64,000 bases of DNA from Otis tarda (GCA_026413225.1 CM048554.1:9564001-9628000); one strand, 5' to 3'. Shown: positions 38,701 through 53,700, numbered from the stretch's first letter. Program-made: numbers and translations. The notes: generated by a model not told the origin, from the sequence alone.

Positions 38701-41700
38701 AATAAATGAATAGTTTTCCCCAAGTCGAGTCTGTTTTGCCCGTGACGGTAACTTTAAGGATTTCTCCCTGTCCTTATCTCAAACGTTGAGCTGTTTTTCC
38801 TTATATCATCTCCCCCTATTCTCTCGGAGGGTGGGGGAAGCGAGAGAGAGACTGCGTAGTCTGGTCCCGATAGGGGCTGAACTACGACAGTGGCTATACT
38901 CTGCACTGATGGAAGGATGCTGATACAACTCTTGCTTTGAGGTCTGCTGAGGTTCTGGTGACTTTCAGGTAGGAAAAGATAGTTACTGTCACTCTCCAAG
39001 TGAATGAAGAGAAGCTGCAGATGTGGCTTCAGACTATAGTACAGTCTACCTTAGTGGACAAAACCGATACCTTACTACAGCTGAAGTGTAAAGTATGCGT
39101 TTAAATAAGAGTGTAAGGCTGTTTTAAGTGATCAAGTTAAACTTGTTGCCTGGGGAATATGTAGAAGCAAAGGCTTTGATACATTGTGTGAATATCTGTT
39201 TGTATAGCTCCAAGAAGAGATGCCCGCATTTTAGCAATCTTAATGCTTTTATCAATAGAATTATTCCCTTTATGCTTCTAGACTGTGATGCTGAAGGCTG
39301 TCACAATCTAGAAACACAATCACAGATGCTGATTTCTGTCAAAATCTTTGTGCCTCATCTGGGCTACCCTCCCAAGTTTTCTGGCCTACAAAGGATGCTA
39401 CTTATATGGGACAAAACCTGTTTTGTAAATTCTTCCAAAAAAAAGGGCTTGTTTATTTTCAAGGAATATGAAAACTTTAGGCCAAAGGTGAGAGTTTTTC
39501 TTCTGAAGAGGTGACCAATATTGTGACAGTGTAGCTTGTATTTTTGATGTCCTGTTGACAACTTTTCTGTTAAAGTTACTCCTTCAGTTGTCAGACCTGC
39601 TGGTGCAATTGAATTTTTCAGCCTACTTTGTCAACCATTTTGATTTAGTGATGCCACTGAGGCAGCACAGATTCAGTGCTTGGAAATGTCCTCTCTGATT
39701 TGCAATGAAATGAAATGTCAGAACTGGCTAAAAGAGACAGCCACTGGAAATACTCCAGGGTCACCATGTTACCAGTTTGTCAAGTTAATGGTAATAACTC
39801 AAATGTCTCATCACATCCAAAAAACAGGGTGCACTGGAGCACTGTTCATAAGTCTTTTGCTGATGATGGTATCTAGGATGCGAAGTCTGCCAGGAATGAG
39901 CTGGCAAGTCTTGTGGGTATTGACAGAGTCTCTGCCATGGATGAATTAAACTGTGGTGTGTTCTGTGGTGCCTCATGACATATCCTGCAAGAGAACACTG
40001 TTTCTGGTCTGCTTCCACAGGAAGCGTGGGGGCCATGTAACATACCTGTACGCAATGCATTGAGTGACTAGAGGTGGCGGCTACTTTGTCTTCGTTAAAG
40101 GAATGCTTGGAAATGCAAGCATGACTAGCAGTCCAATGTACTTAAATTCATACAATGATGTTGCCGGATAAAGAACTGCTAGGAAGGTGCCTCAGTCAGG
40201 TTTGTGCATGTGGGGTTCTGATAGAATATACCAAAACATAAGTCTGGGGTTGGAGGCAATTCTGTAAGCACAAAATCACTTACAGATGCTTGATAGGAAA
40301 AGTGGAATCAGGCCAGTGGTAGAGTTTTTCCACTGTGGGACTGGCTTTAAAGTTGTGGTACTTGAACAAGAGAAGAGACTTCATCTTGGACAATTCTGAT
40401 TATTTGGCTTGCTTTTAGGCCTCTAATCCAGTAACTCCTGAATTCTGGAAGTCAGGAAGATAGGATATTGGTGCTGTGTGTCCGAAGGGCTGTGTCACCT
40501 GTATTTATCATTCATCAATAACATAAGTCTTATCTGAGTTATGGTTCTTTCAGCAGCTGATTGACTCTGAAAGGATATTGATTCTTAAATTGTGTATAAA
40601 ATATTCTCTTAACTCTTTCAAAGATTTGATACTTACTGTTGTTGACTCTTACTTAATGTGTCATAGGAAGAGTGTGAAACCAGAAACTACTTCCATGTTT
40701 TTTTGTTTTTCTTATCCTGAAAGTGTTAGGCCTTGCACATGCTCAGGAGTTTATCCTCTTGCAAGCAGTGAATGGGCACTCTGAAGTCTGCTGTACTGAG
40801 AATTGAAACAGGTGTAATGTGTTGGAATTAGGGAGGATCTTAATCTGCTGATGTGTACTAGATATGGGATTACATACATATTACATGCTGGCAAGCGTGG
40901 TTTTTTTTTTTTTCCTTCTCCTGACAATAATATAAGAAGGTGGTGATCTAAAAATTACTTTTTTTGGGTCCTTTTTGGAGCTTATTTTAAAATTTTTTTC
41001 CCAGATAAGAGAGAAAATATTAAATGTTTTAAATGGAAGTTATTGTTAAGAAGCCTTTAAAAAGAGTTTTGATGCTGAAAACTGGTTTTCTTTTGTGACT
41101 TCTTAAAACATAGAGAATGCTGGAGGTCTGAAATGTAGACTATGTGCAAAGCTGGTGAAAACAGAGCTGCTGTTGATCTTATTGTCTGCATGTGTGCGTT
41201 CCCAAGAACATCACTCTTGCTGCTGGAAATGAAAGCCCAGCTCAAGGCTTCACTTCAAAGAAATGTCTAGTGCCGTAAGCTCTGACATCTAATGTAGTGT
41301 AACCTGTCAATTTTTACAGGTAAGCATTATGAGGAAGAAGAGGAGGAGGATGCCCTACCTGACTCAGATGCCCTGCCAGACTCAGATGACGAGGTGGATT
41401 TGGATAAGCCGCGCCCCATACAGATTGTTCTTGCTCATGAAGATGATCATAACTTTGAATTAGATGAAGAAGCATTGGAAAAAATCTTGCTTCAGGAACA
41501 CATCAAAGATCTTAACATAGTAGTTGTGTCTGTGGCAGGAGCTTTCCGCAAAGGAAAATCTTTTCTTCTGGACTTCATGCTTAGATACATGTATAACAGG
41601 GTGAGTAATTTGGATTTTCCCTGCAGGAAAAAAAAGTAGTTTGGTATTTTAGTCATTTACCTTTTTATTGGTTGACTTGAGCACAAATTTTTCTAACTTG

Positions 41701-44700
41701 TTGGGGGGTGGGGAAGCCAGCTACTCTGTTTCTACTCTGTGAAGAAGTGTATTTAAGTGACAGTTTTTTCAATATAAATTTTCTTGCAGTTATCAAGGGA
41801 ACTTACTGGTGTCTTGATGTAAATGGACATGAGAAGAACTTGAATGAGGGGGTGTAGTGGCCTTCTACTTGACTTTGGGGAGGGGCTCATCCAGGTGGTG
41901 GCTTGGAGGAATCTTGCTTTGATTTGATTTCCTGAAGTCATATTGTAGCACTAGCTTACCCATTGGTGCAAAAAGAGTAGTCTTATCAGGTGCTATTGGA
42001 GACTAAATCTGCTTAAATCTGAGGTATGGCAAAAGGGAGAAAGTCTTCTGTTTGCTGCTTGGAATGTGTCTCTGAACCTAATCCAGGAACATTTAAAATC
42101 CTTTTAAGCAATTGGTTAATGAATGCCTGATCCAAAATTTAATTTCTTCTCTTAGTTTGTAGCTTTTGGCTGGTGTTGTCTCGTTTCTATGATACTTTGA
42201 ACTCTTGGCTGATATGGAGAAGGTGGGGTAGGGCCTCCTGTGAGCATACATCTGCCTGTCACAGGTAGTGGTATGTTTCCTTTAATCTGCGTAGTGAATA
42301 TTGACAATTCAGTGTTGTTGCTCTTTGAAGCTCTTAAAGGTCTTAAATGACCTTTTTCGGTCATTGTTTTTTGGAGTTGGAATTCATGGTAGCAGAAACT
42401 AACCATGACTGCATCTGTTTTACCTTTGTGCTAGCTGGCTTGAGAAGAAATCAAGATAAACCCGGCAATTACAGGAAATATGGGAATATTACAAAGAAGC
42501 TACTCTTAGTTGGTAGATGAAGACTTCCTTTCTCTCGCTCTCAGTAGTACCTGCTGTTCAATTCCTCTCACTGATTTACCAAGAGCTTTGTAAGAAAGAT
42601 ACTGAGGATATGGTAGGAGGAATACAGAGTAGCAAGCTGGGGCTACCAACTTAAGACTCTTTTAACATATGGAGGCATAAAAGTTTCATTGATATAGCTG
42701 TTCAGTGGGTAACCTTTTCTGTGTGTGTATAAACACTCTCTAATGTGCTGTTTATATTGAAAACAGGGCAGAAAACCCTCCCAGACAAACCCCACAAACA
42801 AACAGTGAACTGTGTATAAACAGAAGTACAGCAATCTGAACTAGATGGTGACTGGGTAGAAGTAGTCCTAGTTCCTTCTAAAAATAGGAGGCGTGGGCTT
42901 TAAGCAAATACTCTTAACTTTCATATTGTGAAATAAAACTAAAGTTAATAAAACAAAATTGATTGAAACACTGTTTCAGCCTTGTGTTCTATCATGCCTC
43001 TCTGTTCCCTTTATTGTGCAATCACTTTTTTCAGTTTTCTATAGGTGTCCTTCAAAATACCATTTATTTCACTTAAACTGAAGACGAAGGCAAACTTGAC
43101 CATCCACTGTAACCACTATCCCTTTACCAAATGTGGAGAGGTCTTGCTCTCCATGTGCTGCTTCTGGCCAGACTTTTGCATTCTGAAGCTGTAACGCTTG
43201 CAGGCCTTTAGCTGAGCTGATCCAGCTCAATGGTACATCAGAAGATGCTGGACTTCGCCAAATTGTTTTCCTGCCAGCTCAGTGATGTAAACTGGCTTAG
43301 CGAAAGAGTTTGACAAGCATCAGAGCTGCTGCAGACTGATTAATGAGAGTTGAGGACAAGAGGAAAGATAAGTGCAACGCCTCCTGTTTTGAGCATTGCT
43401 AAATTCTATTGAGTCAAATGGTATCCTCAATGGTTATGCAAATTTCAATACAGGAGCCGGAGGCCTTGGTATAGTTTTATAGGACTCTTTAGTCTGATCA
43501 CACTGTATTCAGTCAGGCTTAATTACAAGTCTTTATAGTCTGTGAACTAAATATTGGATCCTGCATGAAATACTAAAGTGTCTGCATTCAGTTTGTACAC
43601 TAATCAAGCCATTTGGAAACATTCTCCCCTGTGGATATTAACATGTGCGATGAAAAACAAGTTACTTCAGAATCCTATCCTCTTGTCTTAAACCAAGAGC
43701 TGGAGGTCACGTGAAAAGTTACAGTTCTAAAAATCTCACTTTTGCCTGTTGAAGTCACAGGTAGGATTTCGGTATGGGTGAGGTTGGTCACTACCTTCAG
43801 GGCATCTAATTTCAAGCACTGATGCTTAGTGTTATGATTACTCATTTGAAATGGAACAGAATAACCTGTCAAAAACCAGGAGCAGTTATGTACTCAGGAA
43901 ACTGCTGCAAGGATCCTGTGATCTTTCGTGCAGTTCAAGCTTTATTAGGAGTTGGATGCAGTAACACTAGTAAATTTAGATTTAAAAGCATTTTTTTTTC
44001 CCCCCAGGAGTGTGACCTTCTTAGCTTGTATTAATCTTCAAGGTGCACTATGTACTAATTACACTACACAAATAAAGCTGCATTGATTCTTTCCTTACTG
44101 TGGAATATATTTAGAGAGGGTATCTTTTAGGTGACTGATTATAGTGCAACTTCTAGCTTGATTTCATGCAGGAACAAAATCTTTTTTTTTTTTTCTCCTC
44201 CAATCTCTTGAATAGCTTTCAAGCCAACGTGATGGATGGAGACTGTTAAAATACGAAGTTTTAACTAAGGAAAGACGGAGGTAACAAGCTAGGCGTGCTT
44301 CAAACTGATGCAAAGGTCAGTCAGAGACAGGCTTAAGTGCATCATCCACAGGATGAAGCAGCTTCAGCTGAAGTTGTGCCTGTTAAGACACCAAAGTCTC
44401 CTGTGACATGAATTAGATGAAATCAAATGTGGTCATATCTAGTGCTCGTTGAGGCACTTGTCTAAACTTTTGTGCTGCTTTGGTCTGAATTGCTAGAAAT
44501 AAGGATAATTTCTGGACCAAACTGGGAAAAGAGTAGTCTTGTAAAAATGACAAAGGGAATGTATTGTTGAATAATGTAACAGATTATTTTGAAAAAGTGA
44601 AAAGCTGCAGTCCCTTGCCATATACCTGTGAAATATGATTCAGCATTGTGAGACTGTATCCTGAAGTGTACTGAATCCCAAAGCAGTTCTGGAGCTTTGA

Positions 44701-47700
44701 TTCCTAGAGTGGTCAGTGGATGCGTAAGTGTCTTCTGGGATAAAAAACTCCAGGGTAAAACTATTCAGGTTTTGGTTAGTTTCTCTGTAGAGGTGTATGT
44801 GCATGACAAAAAACCTCAAACAGGCAAAAAAAAAACGCCTAACAACCTGCCTGTAAAAAGCTGTGGTTCTCTTTATTTGGACACCTGTGTTCATTTTCTG
44901 ATTTTTTTTTTTTTTTAAATTTACTCATCTCATTTACTTTTGCCATGTCTGATTCAGATAGCAGAGCTGAATGGTGTGCACTTAGCATTTGGGAGAATGC
45001 TGGTGCAGAACTGCTTGATTGCCTTTACCTCTTAGTATGGTTTGCTCTGCATGCAGCTAGGCATGAGGAATGTGTGCAGGTTTTTTTTTCCCCACCACCT
45101 TTTTGAAATAAGCAGTTTCACTTATAGTAAGTATTTTTTATTCTGTGTAGCCCCTGGGTGCTCATGCTGTTTTCTGACATGTGAAGAGATGTATCTTGAG
45201 CTGTTTTCTGAAAACTGCCAGTGCAAAATCAGCAAGGTAGAGACCATAGTCTAGTGAACTGAGAAGCCTCCCCTTTGACCTTCTCAAAGAGTACACTTTC
45301 CTGGCTGATAATCTTCTCTGGGCAGTCAGGCAAATTCATGAAATGTCTCTGTTCTGCCAGCATGCTGTGCTCTAGCCTGTGAAATGAAGGTTTTTCTCTA
45401 AGCCCCATCATCAGTTAAACTATTGTCTGCCTACCCTCTCTTGTAGGATTTCGGTGTATATAAACCTATCACAGTGAAACTTCCTCAGGGCACCTGTTCA
45501 TACTCCTTACTTACCCAATACGTAAACTGCATTTCTGGGTTAAATGTGTTCATATAATGGGATCTTCTATGTGAGCCACTGCTCTGTCTTGCCTGTCCTT
45601 GAGGACTGAAGACCTTGTTATAGCACTGTCAGCTAGAAGTGTTAGCTGCAAACTGTACTTGACTCTCTGATAGTCTCTTCCAAGGTGGACAACGTGCCAA
45701 AAATTTTTAATATGGATGGGTTGATTGACATGTATCAAACTCTCAACATGACCTATTCTCTTGAATTGTAATCACTTAGCAAAAAGTACTTTGTAACTGG
45801 GACAAGTATAGATTGTAAGTCTTCTGGTCCTTGCCTTTTTTCTTTGGCTTTTGCAAGCTGGTGTTGGGAGTCTTGTGCTGGCCTCTGTTAGCGCAGGTGT
45901 TTAGGTGCTTAGCTAGTTTCAGCAGCTGAGCTGTTTGTGAGAGGGAAAGGAGAGGAATAAGTCAAGATTAGGTTTTCTGTTCCTTGCAGAGGTTTAGCTG
46001 TTCCTGTGGTTAAAATACATGCTATTTACAGCTGTGTTTTGGAGAGAAGGGCTTGAGCGCAAAGTGGGATCAGTGTACAAAACCGAGCTGTTGTCATTAG
46101 CTCTGAGTGCTTGAGACTTGAAAGCTGTGCACATACTCTTCAGTGGCTGAAAAGTTGTGCAACTGCTGAAATACTTGAACAAAAAGACTTGAACAACATT
46201 CCTTTATGGATGATCCTTGAAACACAGCAGAGGAGCATTGTGTTTTAATGTTTTGTACAGTGTTGTCAGTTAGCTCTGAGGAAAATGAGAGAACAGCGTG
46301 GAAGTCTGCTAAAACATAACATATTAAAAAAAAAGGTATCTCCTCTTGGTTTTAAATAAGCTTCTCCTCCTCTTGTTTTGTAGACTTCTCCTTGCTGGAT
46401 AGGTGGAAACACTGAGCCATTGACGGGGTTTACATGGAGAGGTGGATGTGAACGGGAAACTACTGGCATTCAGATTTGGAGTGAAGTGTTTGTAATTGAT
46501 AAACCCAATGGGACTAAGGTAAGTGCTTGTCTTAAATAGGTGTGTGTAAGGATTTTTTTTTCTTTTTTTTTTTTTGCCTCTGTGTGTACCTTCAATGCCA
46601 TGGGTTTCATGGAGACAGTTCAAACATCAGTTGCTTTCCTTTTGGAAGCCTTATATCAGTGCAAGTATGAATTTTCCTGTTGGATTGTAAGATTCAATCT
46701 GCAATAGTAGTCCAATTCTGAGGGTACTTTGTTTTGGCAAAGCCTATTGCATCCAGGCTGATGAGTGGATTATCCTGTGGATATTGTAAAACTGTAATGG
46801 CTATAAATACCATATATAGACAAATGCTGTGATAAGAATAGCTCTGTAACAAACACTGTTTTTTGGGAGATAAGAATGTGTTCTAGCTTCTAGCTGTGTT
46901 CTAGTGAAATGTAATGCATGGCTATAAGTACTAGAAACAGCTTCAGTATCTGGAAGCTGATCCTTCCATATAGTTTAACAGGTAGTCTGTAAAAAAAGGA
47001 CTAACAGTCTATCACCAGGTTAAAGGCACTAACTTTAATCAAAGCTGGTGCATCTTTTTAAACTCTAAATCAGTTTAACTACAAAGTTTGGTTATAGATG
47101 TTTATCTTCATGATGAAACAAAGTGTTAATGGTGTTAATAAATATTTACTCCATGATACTGGTGGTGTATCTTGAACTACTCATATTCTCCTGAATCATA
47201 AGCTCTTGATTAATTAACTTTCATACCCTTTGCATTTGCAAAGGAAATATCTGATGGCCAATTAGTATGGGACACTGATCTTAAATAGTTAGTGGCTTAG
47301 GGGTGTGCAGGAAGTTTAACTGAATTTCCTGGCTAACCAAACAGTTCTCTGGCTAAAAAAAAAGTTAAGTTGTGAGGATTCTTTCTGCTCTGGGGAAAAA
47401 TGACTTGCTTTTTCTTGCTTATCAGTAATTTCTAATGGAAAGGGAAGGGAATTGTAGTAGATCTCAAAGATGGGAAATGGACAGATAGAGTTTTATCATT
47501 AAGATCACTTATTTCCTTGTCATTCCAGCGTGCAGTCAGTATCAATTACCTTGTTTTCTTCTGAAAATTATTATTTAAAGACATATTTTTAAAAGGAACC
47601 ATCTCACTCTTAGCTCTAATGAGCTATGCTGAGTCAGCTGAGACTGAAGTTATTCCAGTGAGTAAGAGCTGTCTGTTACTCTGTACTGTGCCCCTGCTGG

Positions 47701-50700
47701 GCTGAGGGAGCCTATTTGTGCGAGAGAGGGTAACTACTGTAGCAAGGCCAAGGATTTAAGACTGATTATATGGCTCTGTAGTTGCTGCTTGCTAAGCTGT
47801 AGGTGTGTATAGGCATGTGCACAGGGAGCTGGATGAGGTTTAATAAGTAGGTGCAGGGGCAGAGGCTTGCTCTACTTGAAATGAAATTTATCCCAATGGC
47901 CTGGAGTTTGAAAGTGTAACAATTTGGTTAACTGTTGGCTGCTGTTTAAAACTATCTAGGTTGCTGTACTACTCATGGATACCCAAGGTGCCTTTGATAG
48001 CCAATCCACTATCAAAGACTGTGCAACGGTTTTTGCTCTGAGCACCATGACAAGTTCTGTCCAGGTAAGAATACCTGTGTTGGCAAGTAATGGCAGCTAT
48101 AGGAACCCTCTAGCTTCAACATGCAAAGAATATCTCTCTAGCCACAGTTTGAATGTTCATCCGCATATCTTCCTCCAACTGTGATTTTAGCTTTCGTACT
48201 TATGTCTTATTTTCCATGTAATATACTACGTAAGTTTTTCTCTGTGGAATCAATGTTATCCAAGACCAAGCTGAGTTAAATTGCTGACTGAACTGGGGAA
48301 TCCCAAAAAAAGATGTCAAAGTAGCAACCTCTTCTGTGCAGATGCGTTACAGAATCTTTTTTAATACTTTAGATACCAGTTGGGGTGAAATAGCATTGAT
48401 CAGCTAAACTTACAATTGCTGCTACTGTTAAACTTCTGACAATAGCCTTGTTCTATGCTCAGAACTGCTTTTAAGATTGTGCCTTAAATGTGCCTAAAGT
48501 GAGCAGGTTTTTGAGCAAGTGACCTTCAGACACGTTACAACAAGAAAGTAACAGGAGTTTGTAGAACACTACTTATGCTCTGTAGGGTTGTTTTTGGTGG
48601 GGTTTTGTTTGTTTGGCTCTTTGTTTTTGTTTTATTCCTGTGGTTAGGGTAAGATGTGGATTATTAATGTCTTTGAATTTACTGGTGGTCAGTATTTGTG
48701 CTATTGAAAGAGTCACAAGCTTCTTGGGTAAAATCAGATTTCTCTGAGAAGATTTGAAAGCCAAAAAAAAACCAAACCTGATGAACTAAGTACCTGGTTA
48801 TTTCTGTGTTGGAGATGCAGCTACTGGATCACTGAATCCTGAAGCATTTGGACTTAGGGATGGCAAATGGACATGCCCTTCTTAATCCTCCTGTCTCACA
48901 CCTGTGTGGTGATTCGAAGCATTCAGCAATCTTCTCTGGTTCCTTTATGCCTTACTTCCTTGGAAAGAAGCTATTCTAAGAAGGATTAGGGTAGTCAGCA
49001 GTGGTTTTGTCACTAGTGCTTTGTATAAGGAAGCGACTTTTGAGATGCGTTGTATAACACCTCTCTAGTTGCTGACTTTCAGGTAATTAGACTTTTCTGG
49101 AGGGGGTAAAAATATTCAAGATCTCTGGAAGAGACAACATAAATGTAAGATAATGGTTTCATATTACAATGTAATTCTTTTACTGTCTCTTGCAGGTATA
49201 CAACTTGTCCCAGAATATTCAGGAAGATGACCTTCAACATTTGCAGGTAAGAATATGCTGAATTTATATTAAGCTGCTTCTGAACTGATAGTCTTGACAT
49301 TGTTCTTGAAGTTACTACTAATGCAACTGTGATTTGGGAGCTGCCTGCTGCTTCATATAAAGCATTGAAGCTGACCTGATGCTAAAACTAGCATTTACAT
49401 TAAGACCTATAACAACATTATTTGCATCAACTCCATGATGCTGTGAGGTTTCTGCTGTACCAATGCAGAGGTGAAATAGTACAGGCTTCTGATCTGTCTA
49501 AATCTTAACTTTCTAAAGTCTGTGTATGGTAAAGTTCTGAAATTCCTGAAAAGATGAGAAAGGGAAATGGTTAGTGGAAACACTTAATGAGAAAATTCCA
49601 ATGTTTCTCCTTTTCCCTAAACCAGGAAAATGGATGATATTTCGTAACCACTTCCTAAAGAAATGTGGGAGCTTGGATCAGGGCAGAAAGACTATCTTCC
49701 TCCTAGAAGCTGCCTCTGTGTTTTCAACTGAGAAAGTTCTACAGAGTTTTGTTTCTGCTTGGAAACAAAAGCAGGAAAGGGTTGTCCTCTCTTTACTATG
49801 GGGTTTTCATCCTCTGATGGAACATTGTGGTCAAAGGCCATTGAATTCTGGCTTCATGTGAATAGTGCAAGAACCTTATCTCCGTAACTTAAAATCTGTA
49901 GCTTTAAAGGCTAGCTTGCATATTAACAAATGCCTGCCTGTGCTCAGGCCATGACCTTGACACAGCTTAAAACTGTTTTACGTGTCTTTTGATTGAAAGG
50001 ACTTCTGTCTTGGTAAGTGCTGCAAAAGACTGGCTGCCAATACTGGAAGTAGAAGAGCACTAACTAAACATAGTCTTGTGATGCTGTTCTCAGTTAACAG
50101 AGTTGTATCACTGGGCCAACACCCCCCACCTCCCCAAAAAAACCCAACCAAGCACTGCAAACAAAAAAGCCTTAGATAACTATTTGAGAGCCAGGCTTTT
50201 CTCATGACTTTAGTCTTTTCACAGCCTCAGTGCAATCTGGATAGAGCAATCCCTTTCTGTTAAAGGGTGAGATTTGTGGGAAGGAAGGGAAGAGAATGGT
50301 GATAAGTACAAGCAGTGGATGGGGGATACCCATGCACTTAAAGTTGGGGCAAGGAATTGGGGCTTAAGGGAAGGAAATTCTGAATTTCTGTTATAACAGG
50401 AATTTTTGTTATTCTGAAATACTGTTAGTCTCTGGCTGCCTTTTCCATGTAGCAGGGGAGTGAATGGGGTAGGGAGCTAGGATGAAAGGAGCTAGTCTCA
50501 TGTGGGTGCTTGGCCACTTCAGAGGTTCTTTTGCTCAGGTTGAGAAGGGCTTGAAAGTTCATTTGTGTTAAATTAGTCTTGTAAGTTCACAGATGCTCTT
50601 GTGATCAACACAGGGGGAACTGTTCTTTTAGCCATTAAATTTATCTGAAATGTTCCAGGAGTTAGTTTTAATGGAGAAGATCAGTCACCTAGTACTAGAG

Positions 50701-53700
50701 GATACTGATGTGTTTCCTCCATCTTGACTTGTAAGGGAGCTAGCATGGATCAACACCTGTGCTGAAACAGCCCGTACAGTTTGTAATTTGTGTTCTCATG
50801 GGTTGTCTGCCCCAGTGAAGAATGCTGCTGCTGCTATTATGACGGTGAAAGGAACGAGAGGAAGACTGCTAACACTTGCCTTTATACTGGAAGGCAAGAA
50901 CAATTGTCATTTAAGGTTGTGGACTGAAGTAGAGATCTTGGAAGCTGCTGAACTTGGCTTGTATTTAAATGTCTGATACATTGGCTCTAGCCAAGTTCCT
51001 TGAAATTTTCAGGAATGAATCTTTTGTGGGAAGTAAGAGGCAAACATTAGACAAGCTTACTGTCTTAGCCTAGGAAACAAGTATTAGAAGCTGGCTTGCT
51101 GAGAAATAGGCAGCTTTCCTCAGAGAATAGCCCACAGGCCACCCACTTAGAGCTGTGGTGTGTTGACAGTTATGGAATGGCGCAGTGAAACCAATGCAAA
51201 TCATGTTTCCTTCCTGAATTTTACTCAGGATTGATGTACTTGTTCTTGAAGTGTATTGACAATTCTCAACCCATAATAGGACTTAAAATCAAATGCTTTA
51301 TTTTCTAGTGACATAGAATATTTTACAGTAGAGAAACATGTTTATATGTGGCACCCTTACACTCTTCTTTCTATCAGTTGTTTACAGAATATGGAAGACT
51401 AGCTATGGAAGAAATTTACCAAAAGCCGTTTCAGGTAACTTTATATGTTAAATGGATCTTAAGCAATTGAATGTGTAGAAAATGAGCTCGGGATAACTTA
51501 AGAGAAATTAGTTGGGCTTGAAGCTAGCCTGTTCTTTACACAACTGTTTTTCCTTCCCTGTCACCACATTTCTTGGCAAAAGCATAACGGAAAAATGCTG
51601 AAGAGGATTGCATTTTGGGCAAATATAGCTTTGTGCCTCAGTTATAAGGTGTAAAACAAATGAAAGTGTCAAGTGATATGCAGATCTTAAGGAGAAAAGT
51701 TTTGTACTGCCTTCTTACTCATTACTCTTTTGAGATATGGTTGGTCTTTGCTGGTGGGACGTGGTTCTGAGTAAAGGTTGTGTGGCCTCTAAGAAATAGC
51801 ATTGAGGAGGGCCATGTTGTGTTTCGTCTGCTTGAAGCATTACTGGCTTCAGCATTAACAGTCTGAAAATGGCTATCATCTTCTGACTGTTGGCTAGGCC
51901 AGAGAAGGGTTTGAGACTTATTCTGTTTAATGGAGACAAAGACTGAAGCCTCTTCTGTCTTGAAGCATCCTCCTTAGCCTATAAGGGTACTATTAACTGC
52001 TGTTACTGGTGAGTTTTGAGACTCTTGTGTCTCTAGAATATTCAGCCTGCAAGTGTGAGTCCCCGGTGTTCTTGTGATTGACCCAGGCAAGATGCGTTCT
52101 TTGTAAAGCACTTTGATATAAGAGTAATGTCAAGGTTTGTTTTCTGTCTTCAGCTGATAGGAGAGAGGACAGCGTAATCCCTGTGGGATAGCAAAAAGCA
52201 AACCCGTGTAACGGGGAAGCTATCTTTTTGAGACACTTGGGTACTTCCTTTCAGACAAGGAGTGAGTTGCATTTGTGTGTTTGGTGTGTGGGTTGGTTTG
52301 TTTTTTAAATAAGCAAACACTTGCATCACAAAACTACAAGACTACTTCATTTAGAGCAGCCAGGCTTAGAAATTTTTTTTTTTACTTAAAATAATCACGT
52401 GTGTAGTAGAGGTTTTGACCTTACGAATGAGGCAAGCCATTCACTGCTGTTATTCTTCCTGTTACAGACACTAATGTTCTTAATTAGAGACTGGAGTTAT
52501 CCTTATGAACATGCATATGGCTTGGAAGGAGGAAAAAAGTTCCTAGAGAAAAGATTGCAGGTAATTATTTACAGTAGTTCTACTGTGGTCTTCTAACTTA
52601 AGTGTCAACTTACTTTAAAGATAATGATGCATGATGAGCTAACTCTTTGTGCTAATAAAATATATTTGTGATGTTCCCAGTTGTGTGCAGAGTTTTGGGG
52701 TTTAGAACTTGATGTTTTTTTGAATGAAAGCTTAAACATGCTTTTGTGCTCTTACTGCTTTTAAGCTGAATTGTAGTACTGCAAAACTATTAGCAGTTCT
52801 TACTACCCTTTTGTTTTCTTCAGGTAAAGCAAAACCAGCATGAAGAGCTACAGAATGTAAGGAAGCATATTCACTCCTGTTTCAGTAATCTTGGCTGTTT
52901 CCTATTGCCCCACCCTGGTCTTAAAGTTGCAACAAATCCAAATTTTGATGGGAGGTTGAATGGTACGAAGCTTTCCATTGTATGTTTCTTGATTACGATC
53001 ACTGAGTTTTTCTTTTATAATGGAAGTTTAAACACTGAAATGGTTGGCTGTTGAAATGCTTGACTGGAAAATGTAGGACTGAAAGGTGAAACTGTGGAAT
53101 CTAGAAATATGCATTGTATATATTTTCAGTGGTTTAGAGGTATGGGGAGAGGCTGTTCAGTAGGGCCTGTTGTGATAGGACGAGAAGTAATGGTTTTAAA
53201 ACAGAAGGAGGTAGATTTAGATGGGATATTAGGAAAAAATACTTTACAATGAGGGTGGTGGAACACTGGCATAGGTTGCCCAGAGAGGTGGTGGATGCCC
53301 CATCCCTGGAAATGTTCAAGGCCAGGCTGGATGAGGCTCTGAGCAACCTGATCTGGTTGGAGATGTCCCTGCTCCTTTGCAGGGAGGCTGGACTAGATGA
53401 CCTTTGAAGGTCCCTTCCAACTCTAACCATTCTATGATTTAAGCAGGCAGGGGGAATTGATATCTTTGTGTCTAGCTGTTGATTTAATCTGATAACTTGA
53501 GACATACTTAAAGGTCATTAAATAAGGACTTTAAAGATAAATAAGGATTCCAGAGGGGAGAATTCACAAAATTGAAGACTTTACTTTCTTAAGATTGAAA
53601 GGCTTTTCTGTAAGAACTTACTAAACCGAAGTTCAGTACTAGAATGACTTTAAAATAAAAACTGTAGGCTTCTCCTACTGCAGAATGAGAGGCAGTTGGG

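Noticed and set aside
39128-39514. 128-codon forward frame in ATL2 intron 1
   Set aside because: No family resemblance, and its phase and borders do not fit a cassette exon joining exon 1 to exon 2.
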